From DASPKA01 sp035628335 (GTDB lineage: Bacteria > Patescibacteriota > Doudnabacteria > UBA920): DNA of 37,442 nucleotides. The DNA lies in NCBI GenBank assembly GCA_035628335.1, contig DASPKA010000048.1, forward strand, positions 1 through 37,442. Direction: 5' to 3'. The position numbers were made by a program, and so were the translations under genes. Within the stretch, counting starts at the first letter, position 1. Each line of letters begins with the position of its first letter. The notes beneath the pieces were generated by a model, which had not been told where the DNA came from, did no database searches, and saw nothing but the letters and a program-made list of their open reading frames with translations. This document shows, piece after piece, positions 13,919 through 23,359 of this stretch.

Positions 13919-14344
13919 TTATGTTTGATGTTTGCCCAGCTCCTCATAAGGAGGTTCTGGGCTTACCAGGTTTGCGATGAGAGTGCCGAATTTGGCGCCG
14001 AGCCACATGGTCAGCATCGTGGGGATCAACGCAAGCACCCACCTGAATCCTACCACTGAGCCGAACAAGAGCGGAATCCACACTGCCCAGCCTACCAGAA
14101 GCGAGGCTAGCATGAAGATAACGGCGAAGAAACCTTCGCCGGCCTTACTTGGTGGAAACTTCCCTTTGGTAACCAGCAAATCCAAGAAGGTAGTCTGGGC
14201 CACGGGAAGAAAATTCAATGCGAACAAGGCAGCTACGTACTGTGCTGTGCCAGAGAACAGTTGCGGCAAAAGCCAGTCCAGCACTCCGAAGCTGAACCCA
14301 GCCACAACCCACACGAAAAACCTCACAATCGAATACTCTTTCAT
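13919..14344 (-). CDS. Small membrane protein, paralogue 2
   Basis: 141 aa with four hydrophobic segments, preceded by AAAGGAG. First gene of a two-gene minus-strand unit with 13477-13905 (13-base gap). It keeps the FLDW/VLDW and ALNFLP motifs of its paralogue, with about 25-30 percent overall similarity by eye. The conserved Asp-Trp after the first segment and the Asn in the second may matter for function. No family is recognised. Confidence 0.75.
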   Translation of the reverse strand: MKEYSIVRFFVWVVAGFSFGVLDWLLPQLFSGTAQYVAALFALNFLPVAQTTFLDLLVTKGKFPPSKAGEGFFAVIFMLASLLVGWAVWIPLLFGSVVGFRWVLALIPTMLTMWLGAKFGTLIANLVSPEPPYEELGKHQT

Positions 14345-14412
14345 TCTAACTCCTTTTGGAATAAACTTTATCTAACTTTTCACAGCTTACTATTAAAGTC
14401 AGGAATCCACAA

Positions 14413-15285
14413 CTATCGGGAAAATGTAGCGGTAATATAGCTCGTGGTTTCTATATACGGGTCTTTGAGTATTCTGCCCGAGTTTGTGTTACCTAAAAGC
14501 GTAAATTTTGTTGTTTTAAATTCTTGCATAAGACGGAGCAGAACATAGATACTCGGTGGAGAGTCCATGTAGTCATTATTTGAATTCATAATAGATTTTA
14601 AAGAAAAGCTCTTAATCCATGCCAGGGTCTTTGCATCATTTGCTTCGGCAACAGAGGAGCTTAAATAGTGAGAAAAATCTACAGAAGCTATATACACTGT
14701 TTCTTCTGTATCCAGTTTTTTTACTTTTGAAATAAATCGTTCCAGTTCTTCTACCGAAGCATACCTACGTATCATAAATGATCTGACAGTGGCCTTAGGC
14801 AAGTAAGTGCGTATATATGGCATCATTCCGGAAAGGCTATGTTCGTTCTCAGCGTGTTCAAGCTTTGCAGGAGCAAAAATGTTCTCAGGTGATGAATTCA
14901 CATACACCTGGCCAAAGGGAGTAAGCCAGTTAAATGTCGCGTGCTGAATAGAGGCTGTTCCGACTTCATGATGGTTAGGACCAATAAGTACAACGGTACG
15001 CGGACGTGCCTGTACTAAAGTCTGAAAAGCTTCAGACAGCATAGTAGAAGGAAGCAGGTGGTGGGGGACTATAAGTCCTTTAATTCCAGATATAGTCCGA
15101 CAACATCCATTTTTCTTTACTTCAGCCTTTCCCTGTTCAAAAAGTAATGGGTCAAAAAACTTTACAAGTACCAAGGGCACGTTATCTGCATGTTGGATCT
15201 TTACTGCTGCAAAGTGAAAAAACCCAGCACAAATCAGGCTAAAAACTACGGTAACCAAGGTTAATTCTTTATAAAAAATCACCAT
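14413..15285 (-). CDS. MEMO-family (AmmeMemoRadiSam system protein B) membrane-anchored protein
   Basis: 290 aa with an N-terminal membrane anchor (VTVVFSLICAGFFHFAAV), then a full MEMO domain: IVPHHLLPS, VVLIGPNHHEVG, NEHSLSGMMPYIRTYLP, YIASVDFSHYL and FTLLGNTNSGR. MEMO proteins have a dioxygenase-like fold with a His/Cys metal site. In many bacteria they sit beside AmmeA and a radical SAM gene; neither is here. The N-terminal anchor suggests the domain acts outside the cytoplasm. The exact reaction is unknown in the whole family. Confidence 0.88.
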   Translation of the reverse strand: MVIFYKELTLVTVVFSLICAGFFHFAAVKIQHADNVPLVLVKFFDPLLFEQGKAEVKKNGCCRTISGIKGLIVPHHLLPSTMLSEAFQTLVQARPRTVVLIGPNHHEVGTASIQHATFNWLTPFGQVYVNSSPENIFAPAKLEHAENEHSLSGMMPYIRTYLPKATVRSFMIRRYASVEELERFISKVKKLDTEETVYIASVDFSHYLSSSVAEANDAKTLAWIKSFSLKSIMNSNNDYMDSPPSIYVLLRLMQEFKTTKFTLLGNTNSGRILKDPYIETTSYITATFSR

Positions 15286-15325
15286 TACATTTCTGATATA
15301 CTAAAATTGCAAAGGAGGTATTTAG

Positions 15326-15589
15326 ATGTTTTGTGCACAATGTAATGCAGTAATCTCGGTTGGCGAAAACTTTGCCTACCACAAACCTACTGACTCGTGC
15401 TACTGCAACGAGAAACATGGTCAAGCAGCAGGAGTATCACGCCACGAGTTGTCGTTTGTGATAGTCCAAATTAACCGCCCGCCATCCCGCCATGAGTGGG
15501 TCTGGTTTGCAGTGTGCGGACTAGCCATGGTCTGTGGAGTATACGTACTAATGCGTATACAAAGTGGTCTTCCTCTCTGGCCATTTTAG
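15326..15589 (+). CDS. Small zinc-ribbon membrane protein
   Basis: 87 aa beginning MFCAQCNAVISVGENFAYHK, with a second Cys pair (CYC near residue 26) that could form a small zinc ribbon. One membrane segment at the C-terminus (WVWFAVCGLAMVCGVYVLM). A full AAGGAGGT lies before the ATG. Divergently transcribed from the MEMO gene with a 40-base gap, so the two may share a control region. Function unknown. Confidence 0.7.
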   Translation: MFCAQCNAVISVGENFAYHKPTDSCYCNEKHGQAAGVSRHELSFVIVQINRPPSRHEWVWFAVCGLAMVCGVYVLMRIQSGLPLWPF

Positions 15590-15600
15590 CGAAACTACAA

Positions 15601-15647
15601 AGCCATCTTGTCCCGGTGTAGCAAAACAAGATGGCTTTTATTTTTTT
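15601..15647. terminator. Terminator between convergent genes
   Basis: AGCCATCTTGT with ACAAGATGGCT, then TTTATTTTTTT. It reaches into the stop codon of the A2M gene on the other strand. Confidence 0.88.
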
Positions 15648-18600
15648 ACATTGGCTCTGCAGGTTTACCTTTCTGTATGTAACTCAGAAGTTTTACTTGC
15701 CATTCAGGGTTATGAAGCAGAACGAGGTAGAATATGAGGATGATAAGAATAATTGAACCGACAATACTCTTCCAACCTATACCCTCTTCAGTTACTCTAG
15801 TAAAGCTGAAAGCGCGTTCTGCATATGGTGGCTCAATATGGAACACTTGAGAGCCAGAATGTGCTGACTTGCCCGTGTACATAGTTTCATACATTACCGG
15901 AGGCGCTGTAAAGTCACCAGAGACAACCGCACGTGCTTGGTAGGAGTACTCCCGTTGGGACCCTCCACCATACCCCCAGTCATACATTTGTGAAATCCGC
16001 GCGCCTTCTAACGTAGTTTCGGCCCCCCAGTCTCCGTAGTAATAATGTTGTGAGTATCCGCCAGTCTTTTCGTTGAGCAAATTCTTATTAACCGGTATTA
16101 ACCCTGCGGGAAGTCGGTCTTCAATTACCGCGTAATCTGAAGACAGATCACCGCTTACTTTAATTTTTACATTTACTATATCTCCTACGCGGACCGCCCA
16201 ACCTTCATGCTCCGCATTTTCATATGTTCGTTCAAACTTTATCTTGGAAGAAACTGGGACTTTGTCTACATCAGTTCGCCACAGGCTTTCAACCAGCATG
16301 GAGTACAATGTACCTCCATTTGAAGCTACAGAAAGCTTACTTCCGTCAAGCGCAGGATCAATTTTTAGAGGAACAACAACTTCAGCTGTGGGGCTAGTAA
16401 TGTTGCCAGTGGCAAGCGTCTGAGAACCAAGCGTTACTGTGTACCCTGTATTTACTTTCGTACTTCCATCACTCGACTTTAGCAACGCAGAAACAACCTG
16501 GACTGTAGTATATGTGCTTACCCAGTAGTTCCTTTTCTTTTTCTGCGCCAGGAAGTTTAGAGCCTGAACAATTTGGTTCTTGTACCTGTCCTTCTGCTGC
16601 AACAAAGACTTTACCGCAAAAGCTGTGGATGCTTCTTCGCTCCCATAGTACACCCCAAGACCTGTTTTCCAGTGCATACTTGAACCTTCAGAGATTCCTT
16701 GTTTGAGCAACTCAGCATTCAATACATCTGCCTGTGCCGTGAAGCCATTCAATCGGTTAGTCATTGCAGCCATTGCCAACGTGTCTGGAGTTACGCCCGT
16801 CACATCTGTGATGGGGAACTTGTCTAGTCCGCTACCCAACAGCGCAAGCCCGTATGCTCGTAAAATTATGTTGGTCTTCTTTTCATATTCCGCTACCTCT
16901 TTCTCTGTTCTAACCCCGTCGTACCCAAACGTTGGGTAGTACGATGGGTTGTAGTTATGTATTTCAGTAGCAGAGTTTTCCAGATAGCTGCGTGCAGAAC
17001 GTAGCAGTGGTGTAGCTTCAGAAAAACCACGTGCTTCTGCGAGTTTCAAATACTCGACAACATATACTGTGTTAAACACATTTCCGTACCCGTCGTGCCA
17101 GTAACCCCAGGAGCCGTTAGGGTTTTGCAGTTCTTTAAGCTTAGAAATACCCACGCGCACCATATCATTAAGGTCTTTGCCTTCTGAGGCTTCCTTCAAA
17201 ATTTCAGGGTAACCCTGAGCAAGTAATACAGGAGCAAACCGACTCATGGTCTGTTCAACACAACCATACGGATAGTCGATTAAGTACCGCATGGCTTCTG
17301 GCACCTGTCCTACCATAGAAGCAGTTAAGACAAGCTTCGCCTTAGATAAATCATTAACCGCATCTTTTGGAAAACGGACAGTGAAGTCACCACTACCTTC
17401 CTTAATTTCTGAAACAAGTTCTTTTACTCCCGTATACCGAACTGGCAGTACTTGTTTGTATGAGTCAGAAAGCTTCTTGTCTTTTGTATCTGTGGCGTTA
17501 AACTGAAACTCTGCTGCTTCGCTCGCTTGGGTAGGTGTAACTTCAAACTCCAAAAGTTTAGACTTTTTATTTTGAAGTGCAACATGTTCACCCTGGATTG
17601 GAAGCACTTTTTTGCCTTCATAGGTTACATCTGCATTTATATCCAGTTCCTTACCAGAGTAGTTGCTTATATACGCAGCCAAAACAACTTTGTCTCCAAC
17701 CCGCAGTACATTTGGAACAATAGGTCGCATTATAAATGGCTTGGTGACCACGATCTCATTTTTTGTTTCACCAACCTGAGTTGCTGCATTCGCGGATACT
17801 GCCCGTATAACCCATGTTGTTAAATTGTCAGGCAACTTAAAAGTAACTGTGGCTTTACCATCCGCTCCAGTTACCACATGAGGGTTCCAGTAGGCAGTGT
17901 CTTTAAAGTTAGAGCGCACTGCTGTATCTCCCTTGTCGTTATGCGCAAGTATATGGCCTGCAAAGAAGTTATGTGTATTGGCAACAGTTAAGTTATATAC
18001 AGTCACCTCGCCCAAAACCCATTCTAACGACTCGACTGGGGCTGGACCTTTTTCTGTGAGCAATACATCACCAATTTGCAAATCACCCGCCGGTTTCCAT
18101 GCACCGCTTTCATAAAGCAAGTGGTTTGGTGTCACTTTGAGACTTCCGTTAATGAGTAGGTACCCCATATCTGACAACCTATGCGTTGCGGTAACCTTCT
18201 GAGAAACATATTTCCTGGCAGACTCGTCATATGACAAAACACTGTCTCCAACTAAAATGTCTTCTATATTTTTTACTGTACCCTCCGTAAGGGTAACCTT
18301 TGTACCAGCTACGAAACACCCGCCTCGCTCTGCACCACTGCTGTATGACTGCATGAGGCTATGGCGGTATGCAGTGTTTTGTCCTCGCTTAGAATAAAAG
18401 GAGTCAAAAATATGTTGCCTATTTTCAGTTGCAAGCTCATATATTGCTTTGTCTATAGAATAGAGCACTGTGTCAGCAGACACTGGCTTGCCGTTTTGAT
18501 CTGTCGTCACTACAGTTGCCCGTACATTGTCTCCTGGTCCGTAACTCTGTTTGTCAGTCTGTACTGAAACATTCAGCTTTTGTCCTAACGCAGAAACCTC

Positions 18601-20748
18601 AGCTTCAGCTGTAGTTGATCTTAAGTCGTAAGGACCAAACTCGTACCCTCGGGCAAAGATGTTTGGCATATAACTCCCTTCAACTGGGAATTCAGCCACT
18701 GCACGTCCGCCCGTTACCCGTACCACTTTGTAGTCCTTTACATAGTCACGCTCAATGACTAACAAGGCGTCATGGTCAGGTAGATTAGAGGTAAACTGAA
18801 GACGCATAGTTGCGTTCGGTTGGTAGGTTTGCTGGCTAAAAGCTAACGTCACACCTGCTTGCGTGTCCTGCTGTGACCACCAGAAGTCATACTCTCCACC
18901 AGAAACCCACTGGTTATATACAACACTGAAGTCTTTACCTGAAGTGTCTTTTCCAGTAAGAGTAAATGTATACGACCCTGATACCTGAGGGGTAAAGTTA
19001 TATGCAATTTTTCCAGAGTTATCGGAAATGAATTTTTGCGCCTTATAGTCTTCTGAGGTGCCTTTCCAGTCGCCGTTAACATACCCATGGCTCTCTCTGT
19101 GCACTTGCATAGTGACAGGTACATCAGGCAATGTTTTTCCCGCAAGGTCTGAGACCGTAAATACATGGTTGATAGGTTTTCCAGCAACGGCATAGTACCA
19201 ACCGTAGGTTGAACCAGCAATTGTTCTAGTAATCTTTATATTATTCTTTCGCACAAGCGCGCGGCTCATGGTTACGACCTGGTTTTGGGTGCGGTCTTTG
19301 TACGTAGCTTCCACAGAAATTACTTTTGCTGTTGTGCCTTCCGCAGACTCAGCAAAGTCTACTTGAGGCATATCTAACAACAGCTCTCCGTTTTCGTTTA
19401 ATCTTGCCGTACCTGAACCAACTTCATTACCACCGTAAAAGTAGTAATTAAGCTCATCTTCGCTGTCGCCATAATACCAGTTGTTATACACATCGTTAGT
19501 ATAAATGTGGTAACTTACTTCTTGGTCAGCAAGCGGGGGACCAAAAAAGTACTGGCCGGAAATCTTTGCTGTAATTTTTTCTGAAGCCGCATACGACATA
19601 CGGTCAAAAGAAGAGTCTAGTGTGTATTCTGGCTTACGGTACTCTTCAATCTGAACCGAAGTGTAATTCCCATAATTCCAATTATTATTTTCATTACTAG
19701 CTTGGTCTTGTATGGAGATCTGGAAATAACCAGTGCCCGAGTCTTTAGGTATAACCAACTTTCCAGCAACTGTACCATCCTTGGCTATTGTACTTGTCTG
19801 CTGTACTAGAGCCTCTCTCTCGCTCCAGTCTTTAAAGAGTTTAACATGCACAACACCGGACGGGAGTGTATACGCACCGTCATCGTCGTCACGGATAATT
19901 GCTTTGTAAGAAATAGTATCCCCTGGCTTGTATATAGGGCGGTCGGTTATAAAGTAAAATTTGCGAGAATTAAAGGTCGAACCAAAAGAACCAGTGAAAT
20001 TATAGTACGCGGTGCGAATATTGACTGGGATAAGGTTCATGTCACTTTCTGTCTCCACCAACACAAGCTCGGCGTTCGTGGAAATAGGCATGAAGCCTAG
20101 GTTGTTGTTCGAGACTGTAGCCTTACCTGTTTCCTTCGCTGCATCTTCAAAGGTATAAGCGGTTACGGTATAATCTTTTACCGTAGTACCTGTCTTAAGG
20201 TCCTGCACCCAGAACATATAGTCATCCTTTGTTTCCGTCATGACAGCTGCGTTTCTGGAACGGACAATAAAAGCACGGTCTATTGCACCGTCAGTAACCG
20301 TTTCAACTATATACACCGCGCTTTCTTTCAGTGGAAGCGTTATTTTGCCTTCGTTCTTTTTTAGATCTACGGTATTCTCAAATACCTTCACTGAACGGCT
20401 GTAGTCAGGTTTCGGAAACTTTCGTTTACTATTGTCTTTGCCGTCGTAAATCAAATACTTAAACAAGTCTTCTTTTGTAACTTCGTACAGGGAAAGTTTA
20501 ACCAGAGGACTCTTAGGTTCACTGTACCCGTAGTCGCCATTGTACATTAACTGAACCTCAGGCGCAGCGGCTGCGGACATAGGGATGATTTCAGACGAAG
20601 CCTGGTACTCTCCTCCGCTAATGAAGATCCGAGGTCCCTGCTGCACCTCATTAGGCGTTACAGCCTGGCTTGGATGAAAATAGAAAAAGGCAGCCACTGA
20701 CAAACCCAGCAGCACACTACTAAATAGAAATTTTCTTATGGTTAACAT
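15646..20748 (-). CDS. Alpha-2-macroglobulin with a Hint domain in its bait region
   Basis: 1700-aa envelope protein. N-terminal signal/anchor (about 5-27), many macroglobulin beta domains (YKPGDTISYKAIIRDD near residue 275 is the MG2 core), the A2M core (VRSNFKDTAYWNPHVV, LPDNLTTWVI), thioester motif GCVEQ with Cys1163 and Gln1166, an alpha-toroid domain (NPNGSWGYW), and a C-terminal membrane segment (about 1662-1678). Bacterial A2Ms trap proteases: bait cleavage exposes the thioester. Here residues 811-937 are a complete Hint domain (CFVAGTKVTL, VTPNHLLY, NTHNFFAGHILAHN) between SSGAERGG and DKGDTAVR. The residue after His-Asn is Asp, so self-cleavage is more likely than splicing. No pbpC partner is seen nearby. 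Confidence 0.93.
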   Translation of the reverse strand: MLTIRKFLFSSVLLGLSVAAFFYFHPSQAVTPNEVQQGPRIFISGGEYQASSEIIPMSAAAAPEVQLMYNGDYGYSEPKSPLVKLSLYEVTKEDLFKYLIYDGKDNSKRKFPKPDYSRSVKVFENTVDLKKNEGKITLPLKESAVYIVETVTDGAIDRAFIVRSRNAAVMTETKDDYMFWVQDLKTGTTVKDYTVTAYTFEDAAKETGKATVSNNNLGFMPISTNAELVLVETESDMNLIPVNIRTAYYNFTGSFGSTFNSRKFYFITDRPIYKPGDTISYKAIIRDDDDGAYTLPSGVVHVKLFKDWSEREALVQQTSTIAKDGTVAGKLVIPKDSGTGYFQISIQDQASNENNNWNYGNYTSVQIEEYRKPEYTLDSSFDRMSYAASEKITAKISGQYFFGPPLADQEVSYHIYTNDVYNNWYYGDSEDELNYYFYGGNEVGSGTARLNENGELLLDMPQVDFAESAEGTTAKVISVEATYKDRTQNQVVTMSRALVRKNNIKITRTIAGSTYGWYYAVAGKPINHVFTVSDLAGKTLPDVPVTMQVHRESHGYVNGDWKGTSEDYKAQKFISDNSGKIAYNFTPQVSGSYTFTLTGKDTSGKDFSVVYNQWVSGGEYDFWWSQQDTQAGVTLAFSQQTYQPNATMRLQFTSNLPDHDALLVIERDYVKDYKVVRVTGGRAVAEFPVEGSYMPNIFARGYEFGPYDLRSTTAEAEVSALGQKLNVSVQTDKQSYGPGDNVRATVVTTDQNGKPVSADTVLYSIDKAIYELATENRQHIFDSFYSKRGQNTAYRHSLMQSYSSGAERGGCFVAGTKVTLTEGTVKNIEDILVGDSVLSYDESARKYVSQKVTATHRLSDMGYLLINGSLKVTPNHLLYESGAWKPAGDLQIGDVLLTEKGPAPVESLEWVLGEVTVYNLTVANTHNFFAGHILAHNDKGDTAVRSNFKDTAYWNPHVVTGADGKATVTFKLPDNLTTWVIRAVSANAATQVGETKNEIVVTKPFIMRPIVPNVLRVGDKVVLAAYISNYSGKELDINADVTYEGKKVLPIQGEHVALQNKKSKLLEFEVTPTQASEAAEFQFNATDTKDKKLSDSYKQVLPVRYTGVKELVSEIKEGSGDFTVRFPKDAVNDLSKAKLVLTASMVGQVPEAMRYLIDYPYGCVEQTMSRFAPVLLAQGYPEILKEASEGKDLNDMVRVGISKLKELQNPNGSWGYWHDGYGNVFNTVYVVEYLKLAEARGFSEATPLLRSARSYLENSATEIHNYNPSYYPTFGYDGVRTEKEVAEYEKKTNIILRAYGLALLGSGLDKFPITDVTGVTPDTLAMAAMTNRLNGFTAQADVLNAELLKQGISEGSSMHWKTGLGVYYGSEEASTAFAVKSLLQQKDRYKNQIVQALNFLAQKKKRNYWVSTYTTVQVVSALLKSSDGSTKVNTGYTVTLGSQTLATGNITSPTAEVVVPLKIDPALDGSKLSVASNGGTLYSMLVESLWRTDVDKVPVSSKIKFERTYENAEHEGWAVRVGDIVNVKIKVSGDLSSDYAVIEDRLPAGLIPVNKNLLNEKTGGYSQHYYYGDWGAETTLEGARISQMYDWGYGGGSQREYSYQARAVVSGDFTAPPVMYETMYTGKSAHSGSQVFHIEPPYAERAFSFTRVTEEGIGWKSIVGSIILIILIFYLVLLHNPEWQVKLLSYIQKGKPAEPM

Positions 20749-20795
20749 GTGAGCTAAATTAATTTATATCTTAATAATATCATTTAATTTCCTAA

Positions 20796-20840
20796 ACAAA
20801 AATGAAAGCGACCCGGAAACTTCATAGGTTCCGAGTCGCT
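20796..20840 (-). terminator. Terminator after the 233-aa gene
   Basis: Minus strand: AGCGACTCGGAACC...GGTCGCT hairpin, then a T-rich tail. Confidence 0.8.
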
Positions 20841-20844
20841 AAAG

Positions 20845-21546
20845 TTATTTACTGGCTGTAATCCTCGCCTCCTCAACGCGCGGCTTAAAAAAATTCGTGA
20901 TTCTGAGAGTTGCCTCATCCGCGAATTGAACCTTCTGCTCAAGTGTATTCACTTCTGTCATGTACAGAAGCTTCAGCAATTGAGGTTCTTTCCCAACCCA
21001 TTCCGCTACATGCGGTATATGGTCTAGGACTACATCCCGTATAGTTTCAAGCAACTCCGCCTGCCCAGGATACTTCGCTCCCGGGTTAAAGATAATTTGC
21101 ACCAGTCCTTGCTCTCCGAGGGTTTGAACAGGTCGGGTGCCGTCTGGCGAAGGTGGAAGCTTAAGGGAGCGCTTAACAATGTCTGCAGCCATGTCATATA
21201 TTTCAATGACTTGCTGCTTCCGGTCTCCCTCAACAATTCCCTTGTTGATGTACACAATCTTATCACGCACGCTGCAGACTACCAACCGCTCAAACAGCAA
21301 CCCGAGATCAAGCGCGGTTGACATCTCTACAATAGGGTCAGCCTTGGGGCTTAGGCCATCTTTTTCCTTTGCAAGCTCCCTGAGAAGCCACCCGAGCGAC
21401 GGCTTCTTTGACTTCTGCAGCGCCTGAATTTCGCTCTTGAACATCCTTGAAGAAGGGTTCTGCTTTTCCTTCAAGATGTCTTGAGAAAGACCATGCAGTG
21501 TAAGCAGCGCGCATAGCATCAGTACAACTAACAACAGCTGTTTCAT
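20845..21546 (-). CDS. Secreted helical protein (233 aa)
   Basis: Signal peptide MKQLLLVVLMLCALLTLHGL, AAGGAG before the ATG. The mature protein is mostly helical and charged with no Cys in the fold core. Its C-terminal part (VQFADEATLRITNFFKPRVE) resembles that of the lipoprotein at 22517-23236 (LEMAGKAAIKVSSFFRSARE), and both have an EIY segment mid-protein, so the two are probably distant paralogues. It lies just upstream of the A2M gene on the same strand. No family is recognised. Confidence 0.65.
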   Translation of the reverse strand: MKQLLLVVLMLCALLTLHGLSQDILKEKQNPSSRMFKSEIQALQKSKKPSLGWLLRELAKEKDGLSPKADPIVEMSTALDLGLLFERLVVCSVRDKIVYINKGIVEGDRKQQVIEIYDMAADIVKRSLKLPPSPDGTRPVQTLGEQGLVQIIFNPGAKYPGQAELLETIRDVVLDHIPHVAEWVGKEPQLLKLLYMTEVNTLEQKVQFADEATLRITNFFKPRVEEARITASK

Positions 21547-21588
21547 TAACCTAGCTCCTTAAAATTAGCATTTTATCTTACGGCCGAG

Positions 21589-21870
21589 TTACTTATCTCT
21601 CTGGCCGCTCTTCCAACGCAGGATTACCTTCCAGAATGGAGTTGGACTTTTACCTCCATCTCCCCAGACAGCACCGACACGGTTGTCCTTGATGCCGAAC
21701 CCAACAATTACTTCCTTCCCGTCTGATTCAGCAACTTTTACGTGCTTCTCAACAGGGAGTGAAAATTTAACTGTTCGGTTTGGTTTCTCCTGTGCTTTTC
21801 CATCCTGCTTGGCAACAACAATCGGGGCCAGAGCCAGCAAGACAATCACTACACAAAAGTACTTTCGCAT
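21589..21870 (-). CDS. Small secreted protein (93 aa)
   Basis: Signal peptide MRKYFCVVIVLLALAPIVVA, then a basic 70-aa mature part with VKFSLPVEKHVKVAESDGKE and FWKVILRWKSG that looks like a single small beta domain. AAGGAGG lies before the ATG. Part of a same-strand set of four secreted proteins upstream of A2M. Function unknown. Confidence 0.65.
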   Translation of the reverse strand: MRKYFCVVIVLLALAPIVVAKQDGKAQEKPNRTVKFSLPVEKHVKVAESDGKEVIVGFGIKDNRVGAVWGDGGKSPTPFWKVILRWKSGQRDK

Positions 21871-21935
21871 CTGATACCTCCTTAATGACAGATAATATAT
21901 TTATGCAGTGATTTTTTCAAGCCATAAAAATCAGG

Positions 21936-21973
21936 TAAAAAAATACAGGCGTGAGCTTGTAAAAGCTCACGCC
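21936..21973 (-). terminator. Terminator after the 146-aa gene
   Basis: GGCGTGAGCTT-GTAA-AAGCTCACGCC with a T run on the minus strand. Confidence 0.9.
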
Positions 21974-21989
21974 ATAAAACTTGATGCGG

Positions 21990-22430
21990 TCAAAAACAAA
22001 GATTAGGAAAACGTTTACATTTCGTTTTCTGTTTCTCCTTTGCAGTCTTCCACTGGAATGTAATTCCAGCCTGATTTCCTCTGTCTGGGACACGAGGAAC
22101 ACTCGGCATGGATGGGGCTTGTCTACTCACCGGTTGAACGGTGAGGAAGGTGTCTACCTTCTCGCCCTCACGCAGCCGACCGCCAAACCAGGGCTTGGTC
22201 TTAAACTTCTGTACCCCACTTCGCTGCTCTCCAGCAGTTGTGGAAACAGTATCTAAGACAAACCCAGGAACACTCCGGACTTCACGTACGTCCTTTGAAA
22301 GTGGCTTGGACTGATCTATTGCCTTGTGAGGACCAGTCTGACTAGATACAGGAGGAAGCACTGTTTGTGCTAGACCCGGACCTGCCAGTACTATTAAAAC
22401 AACAACTACAATCCCTACGAGCTTGAACAT
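21990..22430 (-). CDS. Secreted proline-rich protein (146 aa)
   Basis: Signal peptide (FKLVGIVVVVLIVLAGPGLA), then a low-complexity Pro/Ser/Lys-rich mature part with two Cys near the end (CKRFPNLCF) that could form a disulfide. AAAAGGAG precedes the ATG, and its own terminator follows. It has no recognised domain and is probably partly disordered. Confidence 0.65.
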   Translation of the reverse strand: MFKLVGIVVVVLIVLAGPGLAQTVLPPVSSQTGPHKAIDQSKPLSKDVREVRSVPGFVLDTVSTTAGEQRSGVQKFKTKPWFGGRLREGEKVDTFLTVQPVSRQAPSMPSVPRVPDRGNQAGITFQWKTAKEKQKTKCKRFPNLCF

Positions 22431-22475
22431 GCTTACTCCTTTTGTGTAACTAAGTTACTTAGATACTATATTAAA

Positions 22476-22510
22476 GAGGCATTCCAGTAAACAAGGGACT
22501 GGAATGCCTC
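22476..22510 (-). terminator. Terminator after the lipoprotein gene
   Basis: GAGGCATTCCAGT...ACTGGAATGCCTC perfect 13-bp stem. Confidence 0.85.
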
Positions 22511-22516
22511 AAATTT

Positions 22517-23236
22517 TTACCTGTACCGCTCTCGCGCGCTTCTGAAAAAGGACGACACTTTGATTGCGGCTTTGCCAGCCATCTCCAGGGTCTGCTCTTC
22601 GTTCTGCGGTCGCTGAAAGCCCACACTCTCTGCCACACCCGGTTTTGTGAAAGAAGACATTACGATAGGAATGGCGTCGATCGTTTCAGCTTCAGACCGT
22701 TCGAGTAAACGTACGTAAGCCTCGGGAGCTACGTCTGGCAACTTGTTGTTCCCCATAAAAATATTGAACAACTCGCTGCGGGCCAGGATATCCTTGTCCG
22801 TTTTGTTGCTTTCGGCCCAAATCCTGACGCCCAAGCTGTAGATTTCAAGAAACAATTCCTTCTGTCCTGGCTTGAGCGTTGTGTAATACTGTGGAACCAA
22901 CAGTGCCGGCTCCTTGGCATTTGCAAGTCCCTTCACCACCTCATTCATGAATAGAAGAAGTGAGATCCCTCCGTAAATCCCCGACCTTGACTCGGGCACG
23001 ACTTTGATCTCATACTGCTTGATAGCACTCATCATCAGCTTTGTCCTTTTCTTTGGATCTATAGCCTTTCCCTTGCTCCCCGAAAGCGATGCCATCGTCT
23101 GCTTCCAGTGAATTTCTAAGTCTTTCTGAAAAGACTTTGTCGTGACCACGCCAGTCTTGTCGGGCTTGTCCTTCACAGGACACGCACAGAGTAAGAGGAC
23201 ACCGACTGCCAGCAAACTAACAGATAACTTTTTCAT
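22517..23236 (-). CDS. Putative lipoprotein (239 aa)
   Basis: Starts MKKLSVSLLAVGVLLLCACP. The LLCAC stretch fits a lipobox with Cys at about residue 17 or 19. The mature part is helical and charged. It shares a C-terminal pattern and a mid-protein EIY motif with 20845-21546. AAAGGAG precedes the ATG. First of the four small secreted proteins on this strand. Role unknown; an envelope-bound location is inferred. Confidence 0.7.
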   Translation of the reverse strand: MKKLSVSLLAVGVLLLCACPVKDKPDKTGVVTTKSFQKDLEIHWKQTMASLSGSKGKAIDPKKRTKLMMSAIKQYEIKVVPESRSGIYGGISLLLFMNEVVKGLANAKEPALLVPQYYTTLKPGQKELFLEIYSLGVRIWAESNKTDKDILARSELFNIFMGNNKLPDVAPEAYVRLLERSEAETIDAIPIVMSSFTKPGVAESVGFQRPQNEEQTLEMAGKAAIKVSSFFRSARERYR

Positions 23237-23359
23237 CTGATCTCCTTTATTGAGTTGTTGAGTGATCTTACAAGAATGTTATCTTAATATTTTATATATA
23301 TATTAGGCAAGAGATAGTTATTACAATAATACCGCAAAAATGCTATTATTATTGAAAAC

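Noticed and set aside
17938..18318. Ordinary splicing intein
   Set aside because: No homing endonuclease and no Cys/Ser/Thr at the +1 position; the form matches Hint domains of bacterial toxins better.
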